33,004 nucleotides of DNA from Candidatus Zipacnadia bacterium (GTDB lineage Bacteria > Armatimonadota > Zipacnadia > JALGUG01): the NCBI GenBank assembly GCA_029820995.1, contig JALGUG010000023.1:1-33004 (forward strand), given 5' to 3'. Position numbers and translations under genes: made by a program. Of the stretch, positions 25,842 to 33,004 are shown in pieces. Positions within the stretch are counted from its first letter, which is position 1, and each line of letters begins with the position of its first letter. The notes beneath the pieces were generated by a model, which searched no databases, was not told the origin of the DNA, and was given only the letters and a program-made list of their open reading frames with translations.

Positions 25842-28700
25842 ATGCGCTATGCGTTCCTGTTGCTGACGTTGACGCCGCTGATCGCACTCGCTCAAGAAGG
25901 GAAGGTGGAGCCAGTGGTACTGGCTATTGCCGGCGGCAAGGTTACGGTGGGGCCGCGAGGGCGATTGTATCTGGCGCCCGAGGGCGGCGATGGCGTCGGG
26001 GCGTCCCTGCGCGTTCTGCACGACAATCACTGGCTGGGGCAGAGCAGCGCGGTCGTGACGGAGCGCGAAGTCCAGCCGGACGGCGGCGTGAAGCTCACGA
26101 GCCTGATCGCGGCCCAGGGCGCCAAGAATCCGTTGATCGTCCGGCTGACGGCAGCGAAGGTGGCCCAGGGCGTGAAGGTGCGCTACGAGTTCGAGAAGGC
26201 GGCCGAGTGCAGCGTGCAGCGGGGGATTCCGCTGAGGATCTCGCTGCCGTTGGAGACCTGGCGGGGACGATGGCTGGAGGCCCGTAAGGTGCTGACCACC
26301 CCGATCCCCAGCATGCTCAACTGCCAGGTCAGCGGGTACCGGCTGCAGACCGGGGCGCAGAGCAGCCTGGATCTGGAGGTGCTGACTGGCCCGCGACCAC
26401 TGGCCGGCGAGGCGGGCGGAGGCAAGAGCTTCACGCTCTCGCTCAATCTGGCGCCGGAGGAGCCCGCGGTAGGGGAGGTGGAGGCTGCGGAGATCCTGAT
26501 TTCCTTCCCCGGCGAGATGACCCCGGAGGCCCTGGCCCGGAAGACCGCCGGGCCGCCGCGGATTACGCAGGTCACGCCCTCGGCCCGGCAGGTCGGGCGG
26601 TTCGAGAAGCTGGAGCTTACGGTGGCCCTCCAGGCGACCTACGACAATCCCTTTGACCCCGAGCAGGTCGCGCTGGATGCCACGTTCGCGGGGCCCAAGG
26701 GGAGGCAGGAGGTGCCGGGCTTCCTGTACCAGGGCTACCGGCGGCAGGTCGTGGACGGCCTGGAGGTGCTGACCAAGGAGGGCCCGCCCGAGTGGCGGGT
26801 GCGCTTTGCGCCCTCGGAGGTAGGGGACTACTCCTACGAGCTGCGGCTGAAGGATGCGCACGGCGAGGCGAAGTGGACCGGCGGCAAATTCACCTGCGTG
26901 GACTCGCCGAGCAAGGGCTTCATCCGCGTGGACCCGCGCGACCGGCGCCGCTTCGCGTACGACGACGGCTCGCCGTTCTTTGCCATCGGGCACAATGTGC
27001 CCACGTATCATACGACCTGGCGGCAACTCCCCGACGAGACGCTGCGCAAGATGCACGAGGCCGGCGAGAACTTCAATCGGTGGTGGATGTACTCCCGCAG
27101 CCTGGGGATCGAGTGGTGCCATCAGGTCGGCTGGTACCGCTTGGACCGCGCCTGGCAGCTCGACTACGCGCTGGAGCTGGCCGACCGCTACGACATGCAC
27201 TACATGCTGTGTCTGGACACGCACCAAGATTACCGCGGAAAGCAGAGCTGGGTAGCCTGGTGGCTGAACCCGTACAATCAGGCCATGGGTGGCCCGATCG
27301 CCGAGCCTCGGGAGTGGTTCACGAACCCGGAGGCCAAGCAGGCGTACCGCAAGCGGCTCCGGTACATGGTGGCGCGGTGGGGCTATGATCCGCGCGTGTT
27401 TGCGTGGGAGTTCGGCAACGAGTTCCAGGGCTGGGCGGGCTATAGTGATGAGGAAGGCCGGGCTTGGCATGAGGAGATGTCCGAGTACCTTCATCAGCTC
27501 GATCCCTTCGATCACCTGGTCAGCACGAGCTTCTGGGGCTCCCCGACCCACCCCGAGACCTGGAACCTCCCGCACATTGACTTCGTCCAGACCCACAGCT
27601 ACTCGAACCGCGATGCCGATCAGGCGCAGATCGTGGCCGACCTGTGCCGCCAGCGGTATGAGAACTTTGACAAACCCCAGCTCTTCGCCGAGTACGGAAT
27701 CCGTAGCGGCGCCGGGACCGGCAAGCGGGACCCGACGGGCGTGCATTTGCACCAGGGGAACTGGGCCGCGCTGATGTCCATGTGCAGCAGCAACGCCATG
27801 ACGTGGTGGCATGAAAGCTATGTGGATCCGCTGGACCTGTATCACTGCTTCACCGGCGTGGCGAACTTCGTGCGGGGGATGCCGCTCGGCGCGGCCCAGT
27901 GGCGGCCGCTGCAGGTGGAGCAGGTACAGTGGGCGGAGGCCAATCGGCCGGAGCAGTTCACTGACCTGCGGATCTCCGGCGGCAGCAGTGGGTGGCAGAA
28001 GCCGACGGTGAACGAGTTCACGGTGACGCGCGACGGAAAGGTGTCCGACCGCGAGCAGTTAGTCTCCCGGCTGCAGGGGCGTGGGCACCAGGACCTCAAG
28101 AACCCGCCGACGTTCCTGGTGGATTTCCCTCAGGACTCGCGGTTCGGGGTCCAGGTGGGGCGTGTCTCGTCGGGCGGCGTGCTGGAGATCTATGTGGACG
28201 ATCAGCCGGCGTTGAACCAGGAGCTGCCGACCGGGGAAAACATCGGCAAGGAGTGGCGATGGGTCGAGCGGTGGAAGCTGTGGGAGAGCGTGTACGATCA
28301 GGAGTTCTTCGTTCCCGTCAGTCGCGGAAAGCACCGGATTAGAGTGGACAACACGGGACGCGACTGGATGGTCGTGCAATTCATCTTCGAGAAGTACTTG
28401 AGCGACCGCATTCCGCCGCTGCGCGTGTTGGGAATGCAGAATGACAGCAGTGCGGTATTCTGGTGCCAGAACAGGGCGGACCTGTGGTACGAGCGCGCGG
28501 CGGGGAAGGCCATCAAGCCTCTCGACCCGACGCGCTTCACCGTCGCCGGGCTGACGGACGGCGCGTACGAGCTGGAGTGGTGGGACACCTCCGTCGGGAA
28601 GCCGACGCGTACCGATGCGGTTCAGGTGACGGGCGGCAAGCTGCTGGTCGAGCTGCCGCGGCTGGAGACGGACGTCGCGGCCAAGCTGCGGCAGCGGTGA
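25842..28700 (+). CDS. Secreted DUF5060-domain clan GH-A glycoside hydrolase
   Basis: This 952-aa protein has a clear signal peptide (MRYAFLLLTLTPLIALA, cleavage about residue 17). A beta-rich N-terminal region is followed by a DUF5060-type Ig-like domain (about 240-350) and the linking FIRVDPRDRRRFAYDDG and PFFAIGHNVP segments. A TIM barrel lies at about 370-700. The acid/base is Glu527 in WEFGNE and the nucleophile Glu617 in LFAEYG, 90 residues apart as expected for clan GH-A. A C-terminal beta-sandwich follows (about 750-860). It is a retaining hydrolase by fold, so sugar linkage is not predictable, but DUF5060 enzymes include pectin- and algal-glycan-active members. ATG 25842 is preferred over the adjacent GTG 25839; GAGGGAGAG lies upstream. 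Confidence 0.85.
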   Translation: MRYAFLLLTLTPLIALAQEGKVEPVVLAIAGGKVTVGPRGRLYLAPEGGDGVGASLRVLHDNHWLGQSSAVVTEREVQPDGGVKLTSLIAAQGAKNPLIVRLTAAKVAQGVKVRYEFEKAAECSVQRGIPLRISLPLETWRGRWLEARKVLTTPIPSMLNCQVSGYRLQTGAQSSLDLEVLTGPRPLAGEAGGGKSFTLSLNLAPEEPAVGEVEAAEILISFPGEMTPEALARKTAGPPRITQVTPSARQVGRFEKLELTVALQATYDNPFDPEQVALDATFAGPKGRQEVPGFLYQGYRRQVVDGLEVLTKEGPPEWRVRFAPSEVGDYSYELRLKDAHGEAKWTGGKFTCVDSPSKGFIRVDPRDRRRFAYDDGSPFFAIGHNVPTYHTTWRQLPDETLRKMHEAGENFNRWWMYSRSLGIEWCHQVGWYRLDRAWQLDYALELADRYDMHYMLCLDTHQDYRGKQSWVAWWLNPYNQAMGGPIAEPREWFTNPEAKQAYRKRLRYMVARWGYDPRVFAWEFGNEFQGWAGYSDEEGRAWHEEMSEYLHQLDPFDHLVSTSFWGSPTHPETWNLPHIDFVQTHSYSNRDADQAQIVADLCRQRYENFDKPQLFAEYGIRSGAGTGKRDPTGVHLHQGNWAALMSMCSSNAMTWWHESYVDPLDLYHCFTGVANFVRGMPLGAAQWRPLQVEQVQWAEANRPEQFTDLRISGGSSGWQKPTVNEFTVTRDGKVSDREQLVSRLQGRGHQDLKNPPTFLVDFPQDSRFGVQVGRVSSGGVLEIYVDDQPALNQELPTGENIGKEWRWVERWKLWESVYDQEFFVPVSRGKHRIRVDNTGRDWMVVQFIFEKYLSDRIPPLRVLGMQNDSSAVFWCQNRADLWYERAAGKAIKPLDPTRFTVAGLTDGAYELEWWDTSVGKPTRTDAVQVTGGKLLVELPRLETDVAAKLRQR

Positions 28701-28717
28701 GGAAGGTGGCATAGCCG

Positions 28718-29554
28718 ATGTCGGCACACTATGACCGCTGGCCGTTGGTCAAGGAGGACCGCATAATCTCCGAGGTCTGCGAGTGCACGCCGCTCGTGTA
28801 TGATGCCCGCTTGCTGCTGCTGGAATGCCTGCGGCCCAAGGCCGGCGCGAGCGGCGAGGAGCATTATCTGACTATCAGCGATGCCGCCACCGGCCGGCGC
28901 TTGGCCCGCTTCGGCGACGGCTATGGTTTGGCCTGTGCCCTCATCCACGAGGACACTTTTTATGTCTACGCCTCGCGCCGCGAACCGGACAGTTGGAATG
29001 ATGTGACGTTATTCAGTTCGCAGGACCTACGCAAGTGGGAGGCGCGGAAGGTGGTGGAGCAAGATGAGGGGGAGCAGTTGTTCAACAGCTCCGTCTGCCG
29101 CGATGAGCCGGGCTTCCTGATGGTCTACGAGACTAACGACCGGGCCTATGTGCCGTTCAGCCTCAAGTTCGCGCGATCCCAGGACCTGGTCCACTGGCGC
29201 AAGGTTCCCGATCTGGTGTTCGGCGCCGATCGCTATGCTGCTTGCCCGTGCCTGCGCTACGTCAACGGCTACTACTACATGCTGTACTTGGAGCGCGTTC
29301 CGGGTGAGTGGCGCTTTGAGACCTATCTTACTCGTTCCGCCGATCTCAAGAACTGGGAAGCCAGCCCTCTGAACCCCGTTCTCGCCCCCGGCCCCGGAGA
29401 AGACATCAATACTTCCGATCCCGACCTCGTGCAGTTCGAGGGACAGGTGTACCTGTACTACTCCTTCGGCGATCAGAGAACCTACTCTCGGCTGAAGCGA
29501 GCCAGATTCGCGGGCTCGCTGGACCAATTCTTTGACTGGTTCTATCCTGACTAG
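28718..29554 (+). CDS. GH43-like five-bladed propeller hydrolase
   Basis: This 278-aa protein lacks a signal peptide and shows repeated blades ending in substrate-like motifs: SSQDLRKWEARKV, SQDLVHWRKVP and SADLKNWEASPLNP, each of the form S-x-D-L-x-x-W seen in GH43/GH32/GH130-type propellers. Catalytic acidic residues could not be assigned with certainty; candidates include the acidic residues of blade-start segments such as TSDPDLVQFEGQVYLYYS. It is 17 nt after the DUF5060 gene stop, so probably cotranscribed. Ribosome-binding is weak (GGAAGG at 28701-28706, 11 nt from ATG), consistent with translational coupling. It likely acts on an oligosaccharide in the cytoplasm, or is a divergent member with another role. 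It converges on the sulfatase gene with an 18-bp gap and no obvious terminator. Confidence 0.72.
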   Translation: MSAHYDRWPLVKEDRIISEVCECTPLVYDARLLLLECLRPKAGASGEEHYLTISDAATGRRLARFGDGYGLACALIHEDTFYVYASRREPDSWNDVTLFSSQDLRKWEARKVVEQDEGEQLFNSSVCRDEPGFLMVYETNDRAYVPFSLKFARSQDLVHWRKVPDLVFGADRYAACPCLRYVNGYYYMLYLERVPGEWRFETYLTRSADLKNWEASPLNPVLAPGPGEDINTSDPDLVQFEGQVYLYYSFGDQRTYSRLKRARFAGSLDQFFDWFYPD

Positions 29555-29572
29555 CGGCAGCGCGCCGGGCCG

Positions 29573-30958
29573 TCAAGGGGGGGCGGTAATGCTCCTGCGC
29601 TCGGCCTCCACTTGCTCGAACCAGGTCTCCAGCTCGCGCAGCATCTTGCCCGTGCGCTCCGGCTCGGCCTCGGCCCGGTTGTCTTGCTCCAGCGGGTCGC
29701 GCTCGATGTTGAAGAGCTGAGGGGGTGGCGGCGGCGAGAGCTCTCGCACGGGCTCCGGGTCGCGGCAGATGTCGGTGAACTTGTCCGGCTCGTACTTCAG
29801 TGCGCGATCCATCGCGAGGTCCGGCTCGGCGACGATCATCGTTTCGGCAATTCGGGGGCGGACTAGCTTCCATTCGCCGTCGCGCATGGCGGCGTTGGAA
29901 CTGCCCACGGGCGTGTAGCGATTCCACTGCCAGAACCGCCGCGAGTTGACCTCGCCCCCTGCGCCCCGCAGGACCGGCAGCACGTTGTCGCCGTCCAGGT
30001 TGAGCTCCTGCGGCGGCTCGAGGTCAGCGGCGGCCAGGAGCGTCGGGAGCCAGTCCATGAAGTGCACCATCTCGTGGAAGTGGCGCCCGCCATCGAGGCC
30101 CGCCGGCCAGCGCACGAGCATCGGCACTCGAATGCCGCCCTCGTAGACGTTGCCCTTGGCCCCGTTGAAGTTGCAGTTGAACCGAGTGGTGCACATGTCG
30201 CCCTTGCCGCCGAACTGAGGCCCGTTGTCGCTGGTGAACAGGACAATCGTGTTGTCCGCAATGCCCCGGCATTCCAGCTCCGCCAGTACGCGCTGGACGC
30301 CCCGGTCCATGCACTGAATCATGCCGTAGATGGTGCTCACTCCGGTGGTGAACTTTCCGCTCTCGCGGAAGGGAGCCACCTCCTCGTCCGGTGCCTGGAA
30401 CGGGCCGTGGGGCGCATTGTAGTTCAAGTGGAGCAGGAATGGTTCGTCGCTGTGGCGGCCAATGAACTGCACTGCCTCGTCGGTGAATACGTCCGTCAGA
30501 TAGCGCCCGTCGGCTTCGCGAACGGCGCCGTTATAGTCCAGTCGCCAGCGGTAGTAGTCTTGCCAGCCGCCGCGGAAGCCAACAAACTCGTCGAAGCCGC
30601 GCGCGTTGGGATGGTAGCGTGGGTCGAGTGCGCCGAGATGCCACTTGCCGATGAAGCCCGTGACGTAGCCCGCGGCCTGGAACAGGTCGCCGATGGTGCG
30701 CTCGCGGAGGGCCAGCCGGTCCAGGCCGCGCCCTTCCAGCGTGTCAATGGCTCCCGTACGGTGAGGATAGCGCCCCGTAATCAAGGCCGCCCGCGACGGC
30801 GCGCAGACGCACGATCCGGCGTAATGCTGCGTCAGGCACACGCTCTCGCCGGCCAACTGATCCAAGGTCGGCGTATGCGACAGACCGTCGTTGAAGATCC
30901 CGAAGTCCCCGTAGCCCATGTCGTCCACGAGTATCAGGACTATGCTGGGTCTCTGCAT
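29573..30958 (-). CDS. Type I (formylglycine-dependent) sulfatase
   Basis: This 461-aa protein is a complete sulfatase. Metal-binding Asp12-Asp13 sit in LILVDDMGYGD; Cys52 in CAPSR is the formylglycine precursor (motif CxPSR) followed by AALITGRYPHRTG; GKWHLG and FTSDNGPQFGGKGD are also present. The C-type motif means it needs a formylglycine-generating enzyme or anaerobic maturase, neither of which is in the window. No signal peptide is visible, so it probably desulfates sugars in the cytoplasm or the start is not the real export form; GGGAGG upstream of the ATG supports this start. It follows the GH39-like gene by 21 nt on the same strand. It strengthens the idea of a sulfated glycan substrate. 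Confidence 0.93.
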   Translation of the reverse strand: MQRPSIVLILVDDMGYGDFGIFNDGLSHTPTLDQLAGESVCLTQHYAGSCVCAPSRAALITGRYPHRTGAIDTLEGRGLDRLALRERTIGDLFQAAGYVTGFIGKWHLGALDPRYHPNARGFDEFVGFRGGWQDYYRWRLDYNGAVREADGRYLTDVFTDEAVQFIGRHSDEPFLLHLNYNAPHGPFQAPDEEVAPFRESGKFTTGVSTIYGMIQCMDRGVQRVLAELECRGIADNTIVLFTSDNGPQFGGKGDMCTTRFNCNFNGAKGNVYEGGIRVPMLVRWPAGLDGGRHFHEMVHFMDWLPTLLAAADLEPPQELNLDGDNVLPVLRGAGGEVNSRRFWQWNRYTPVGSSNAAMRDGEWKLVRPRIAETMIVAEPDLAMDRALKYEPDKFTDICRDPEPVRELSPPPPPQLFNIERDPLEQDNRAEAEPERTGKMLRELETWFEQVEAERRSITAPP

Positions 30959-30979
30959 CTGATCAGCCTCCCGATCCGG

Positions 30980-33004
30980 TCATCGCGCGGGTACGATTTC
31001 GACCAAGGTCACCGCCAGCATGGGAAGTCGGAACTTGACCTCGAGTGCGCCTTGGTCCATCGTCGCCGCTTGATCAGCCACCTGTGCCAGCTTGCCCGTG
31101 GTGAGGTTGTATGAGTCCCCCGGGGGCTTTCCCGCGACGACGTAGTCGTGCCAGGGATTGGTGTGCGTGGCGTCAATCAGCCAGCGCTTCACGCGCAGTC
31201 TTCCTGCAGCGCCGAAATGCTGGGGCAGGTGGTCGAGTCGGAGCGTAACCTCGCGTTCGCCTTCGCCGAGCGGGTTGAAGCTCCAGACCAGCGCCCGCAC
31301 CGCCTGGTCATCGGAGGCGGCGCTCACTCCCAGGCAGTCGTCGCCAAGAATGCCGCCTGCTCCCTCCAGACTGACCGCCAGTTCATTTCCCCGCAGCTTG
31401 TTGTACATCAGCAGGACGAAGTACGGCGCCGTCACCACGGAGCCCTTGATGAGCGGCAGGCCGGTGCTGCGAGCAATCGTGTCCTCGCTGTAGACGAACT
31501 TCCAGCCCTTGGTCGCAGTGCCGGTCCGGGCCTCCGAGGCGCGCGCCACGAAGTCATAGACGATCTGCTCGTGTTCCGCGGGCCCGCTAACCAGCTTGGG
31601 TTCGCCCCACGAAGCGTGATCGGCGACTCCTTGGGCCCGGGGCCGACGGCCCCGGTCAGCGCGGAACTCCAGCATGACCGTCCGGCCTGCATAGTCCGCC
31701 AGGGAGACCTCGTGCTCGGCCCAGGGCTCGCGGCGCTGGAAGTGATCGAAGATGACGGTTGCCCTGAAGGGGTCCTCGCCGGGCTTGAATATGGCGATGG
31801 AGAACCCGACGCCGTCCATGCGCGGGTGGTGGGCGGCGATACCGGTGCTGAAGGCCAGCCGGGGCTCGCCCTGTGCGGGGACCTTGACCCGGTAGCGGCC
31901 GAAGGTGTAGTCGGCCGGCGGTCCCGGTGGATGGGCCAGAAGGCCGCGCTTCGGGACGCCGGCTGCCGTGAGGGTGCGGGCCAGGAAGCGCGGGCCGGGC
32001 TTCTGTTCGAACGGACCGTCGAACGACAGGAGTTCTTTGGCGGGTGAGGGCGGGGGCAGAACGTCGTTAAAGCTGACGAGGCTCAGCTTGTCCAGTCCGG
32101 CTCGCTTGAAGTACTGGATCGCCGCCGCCAGGTAGGCCGCGCCATACTCGTCATCGGCCGTGTGGTCGCGGGCCCACAGGTTGTACTCATCGCAAAACCA
32201 CTCCGGTCGCAGCTCCGGGTTGGCCTCATGCACGATTGCCTGCACTTGCCTCAGGTGCTGCTCCAGCTCGGCGGGGTGGGCAGCATGATACCGGTGAAAA
32301 CAGATGAAATCGAGCGGGAGACGGCGCTCGCGGCAGAAGGTTACGAACTGGCGGAGGCACTTCCCGCCGACGCCCTCCAGCGGCATGCAGACGGCCGGCC
32401 CGCCGACCTTGATGGTCGGATCCACCTCTCGCGCCGCCCGCACGGTCCGCTCGTGCAGGTCGAGGATGTCTCGCCAGCGCACACCGTGGCGTTGGACGGC
32501 GATGTCGGCTTCGTTGAGCGTGCAAACGAAGTACTTCACGCCGAGTTTGCGCTCGATATTCAGGTGGCGAACGATGGCGCGTATCAGGTCGTCCCACTCT
32601 TGGGGGTCCCGCGGCGGCGCGTAGCCCCAGGCCTTCGAGTCGGGCTGGGACGACAGCGCCTTGGGCATGTGATAGGCCAGGCGCACATAGGGCTCCGCGC
32701 CCGCGGCACGCACCGTGTCTATCAAGCTGTCGAAATCGGCGAAGTCGAGTTCGATCCGCCCTGCGGCGTTGCGCTCGACCTTCGTTCCCCACAGCCAGGT
32801 CTCGCTGAAGGCAACCAACCGGGCCAGACTGAATCGGGCCTCCTTGAACCGGCGCCACTTGGGATCGCCGGTCTTGAAGGGCAAAGGATTCCGGCGAGTG
32901 TTCCAGATCGTGGTGCAGTCGTACACTGGCCTCACGGGTCCCAGGGCTCGGGCGGCGTCAATCGCGACCGTGACGGGCTCGGGCGGCCCGGCCGGGAAGG
33001 GGGG
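30980..33004 (-). CDS. GH39-like glycoside hydrolase (5' end beyond window)
   Basis: Visible part is 674 codons and open to the right edge. A GTG at 32935 could be read as a start, but the frame continues upstream for 23 codons with plausible protein sequence (VTVAIDAARALGP just before RPVYDCTTIW), so the true start is probably outside the window. The TIM barrel has the acid/base in TLNEADIA (Glu at codon 32510-32512) and a likely nucleophile in CDEYNLW (codon 32186-32188), about 108 residues apart as in GH39/clan GH-A. A C-terminal beta-sandwich follows. GH39 includes beta-xylosidase and alpha-L-iduronidase activities; an iduronidase-type role would fit a glycosaminoglycan-like substrate (inference). 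The 21-nt gap to the sulfatase start suggests an operon. Any signal peptide is beyond the edge. Confidence 0.78.
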   Translation of the reverse strand, partial: PPFPAGPPEPVTVAIDAARALGPVRPVYDCTTIWNTRRNPLPFKTGDPKWRRFKEARFSLARLVAFSETWLWGTKVERNAAGRIELDFADFDSLIDTVRAAGAEPYVRLAYHMPKALSSQPDSKAWGYAPPRDPQEWDDLIRAIVRHLNIERKLGVKYFVCTLNEADIAVQRHGVRWRDILDLHERTVRAAREVDPTIKVGGPAVCMPLEGVGGKCLRQFVTFCRERRLPLDFICFHRYHAAHPAELEQHLRQVQAIVHEANPELRPEWFCDEYNLWARDHTADDEYGAAYLAAAIQYFKRAGLDKLSLVSFNDVLPPPSPAKELLSFDGPFEQKPGPRFLARTLTAAGVPKRGLLAHPPGPPADYTFGRYRVKVPAQGEPRLAFSTGIAAHHPRMDGVGFSIAIFKPGEDPFRATVIFDHFQRREPWAEHEVSLADYAGRTVMLEFRADRGRRPRAQGVADHASWGEPKLVSGPAEHEQIVYDFVARASEARTGTATKGWKFVYSEDTIARSTGLPLIKGSVVTAPYFVLLMYNKLRGNELAVSLEGAGGILGDDCLGVSAASDDQAVRALVWSFNPLGEGEREVTLRLDHLPQHFGAAGRLRVKRWLIDATHTNPWHDYVVAGKPPGDSYNLTTGKLAQVADQAATMDQGALEVKFRLPMLAVTLVEIVPAR

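Noticed and set aside
25743-27845. 700-codon open frame on the minus strand
   Set aside because: Antisense to the DUF5060 hydrolase gene with intact catalytic glutamates; no ribosome-binding site or motif of its own.
1-33004. CRISPR arrays, tRNA or rRNA genes, insertion sequences
   Set aside because: No regularly spaced repeats, no cloverleaf-like or rRNA-like sequence and no transposase or flanking terminal repeats were seen by eye.

Overview
The window is high-GC bacterial DNA packed with very large, mostly secreted multidomain carbohydrate-active proteins. The style is PQQ-type propellers with degenerate repeats, heparinase II/III-like lyases, DUF5060 and DUF4091/GH123-like hydrolases, a type I sulfatase and FG-GAP propellers. 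It best fits an uncultured polysaccharide-degrading lineage of the Planctomycetota/PVC type, or a similar phylum such as Armatimonadota or Hydrogenedentota. This placement rests on gene style only; no ribosomal or other phylogenetic marker gene is present.

Layout. The last 40 codons of an unidentified plus-strand gene end at 124. A minus-strand block (10914 down to 282) encodes a neutral-ceramidase-like protein, a 1648-aa PQQ-propeller giant and a 1356-aa heparinase II/III-like protein fused to an FG-GAP propeller. Perfect or near-perfect hairpins lie in both gene junctions, and a dyad lies just upstream of the first gene. The only long non-coding stretch (10915-11706) carries what looks like a decayed radical SAM fragment. 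On the plus strand follow a 52-codon ORF with a strong Shine-Dalgarno sequence, coupled by ATGA to a secreted right-handed beta-helix protein (11862-14018). That gene meets a GH123/DUF4091-like secreted protein (16891-14015) tail to tail, and the two share the tetranucleotide CTAG at their stops. A plus-strand run of six genes (17122-29554) encodes an S9 peptidase, a DUF4962/heparinase II/III-like lyase, a URO-D-family protein, an FG-GAP protein, a DUF5060 glycoside hydrolase and a GH43-like five-bladed propeller. A minus-strand pair (33004-29573) encodes a GH39-like hydrolase, cut by the window edge, and a sulfatase.

How the genes may work together (inference). Two heparinase-type lyases, a sulfatase, a GH123-like enzyme, clan GH-A hydrolases and a beta-helix protein point to breakdown of a complex, probably sulfated and uronate-containing polysaccharide such as a glycosaminoglycan or algal glycan. 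The lyases, the beta-helix protein, the GH123-like protein, the DUF5060 hydrolase and the PQQ giant carry signal peptides. The sulfatase, GH43-like protein, FG-GAP protein, URO-D protein, S9 peptidase and ceramidase-like protein show none, so the pathway may be split between envelope and cytoplasm. No transporter, SusC/SusD pair or regulator is visible here. The most unusual items are a degenerate methyltransferase-like module inside the PQQ propeller, carbohydrate-binding modules apparently inserted in a lyase barrel, the paired intercistronic hairpins and the radical SAM relic.
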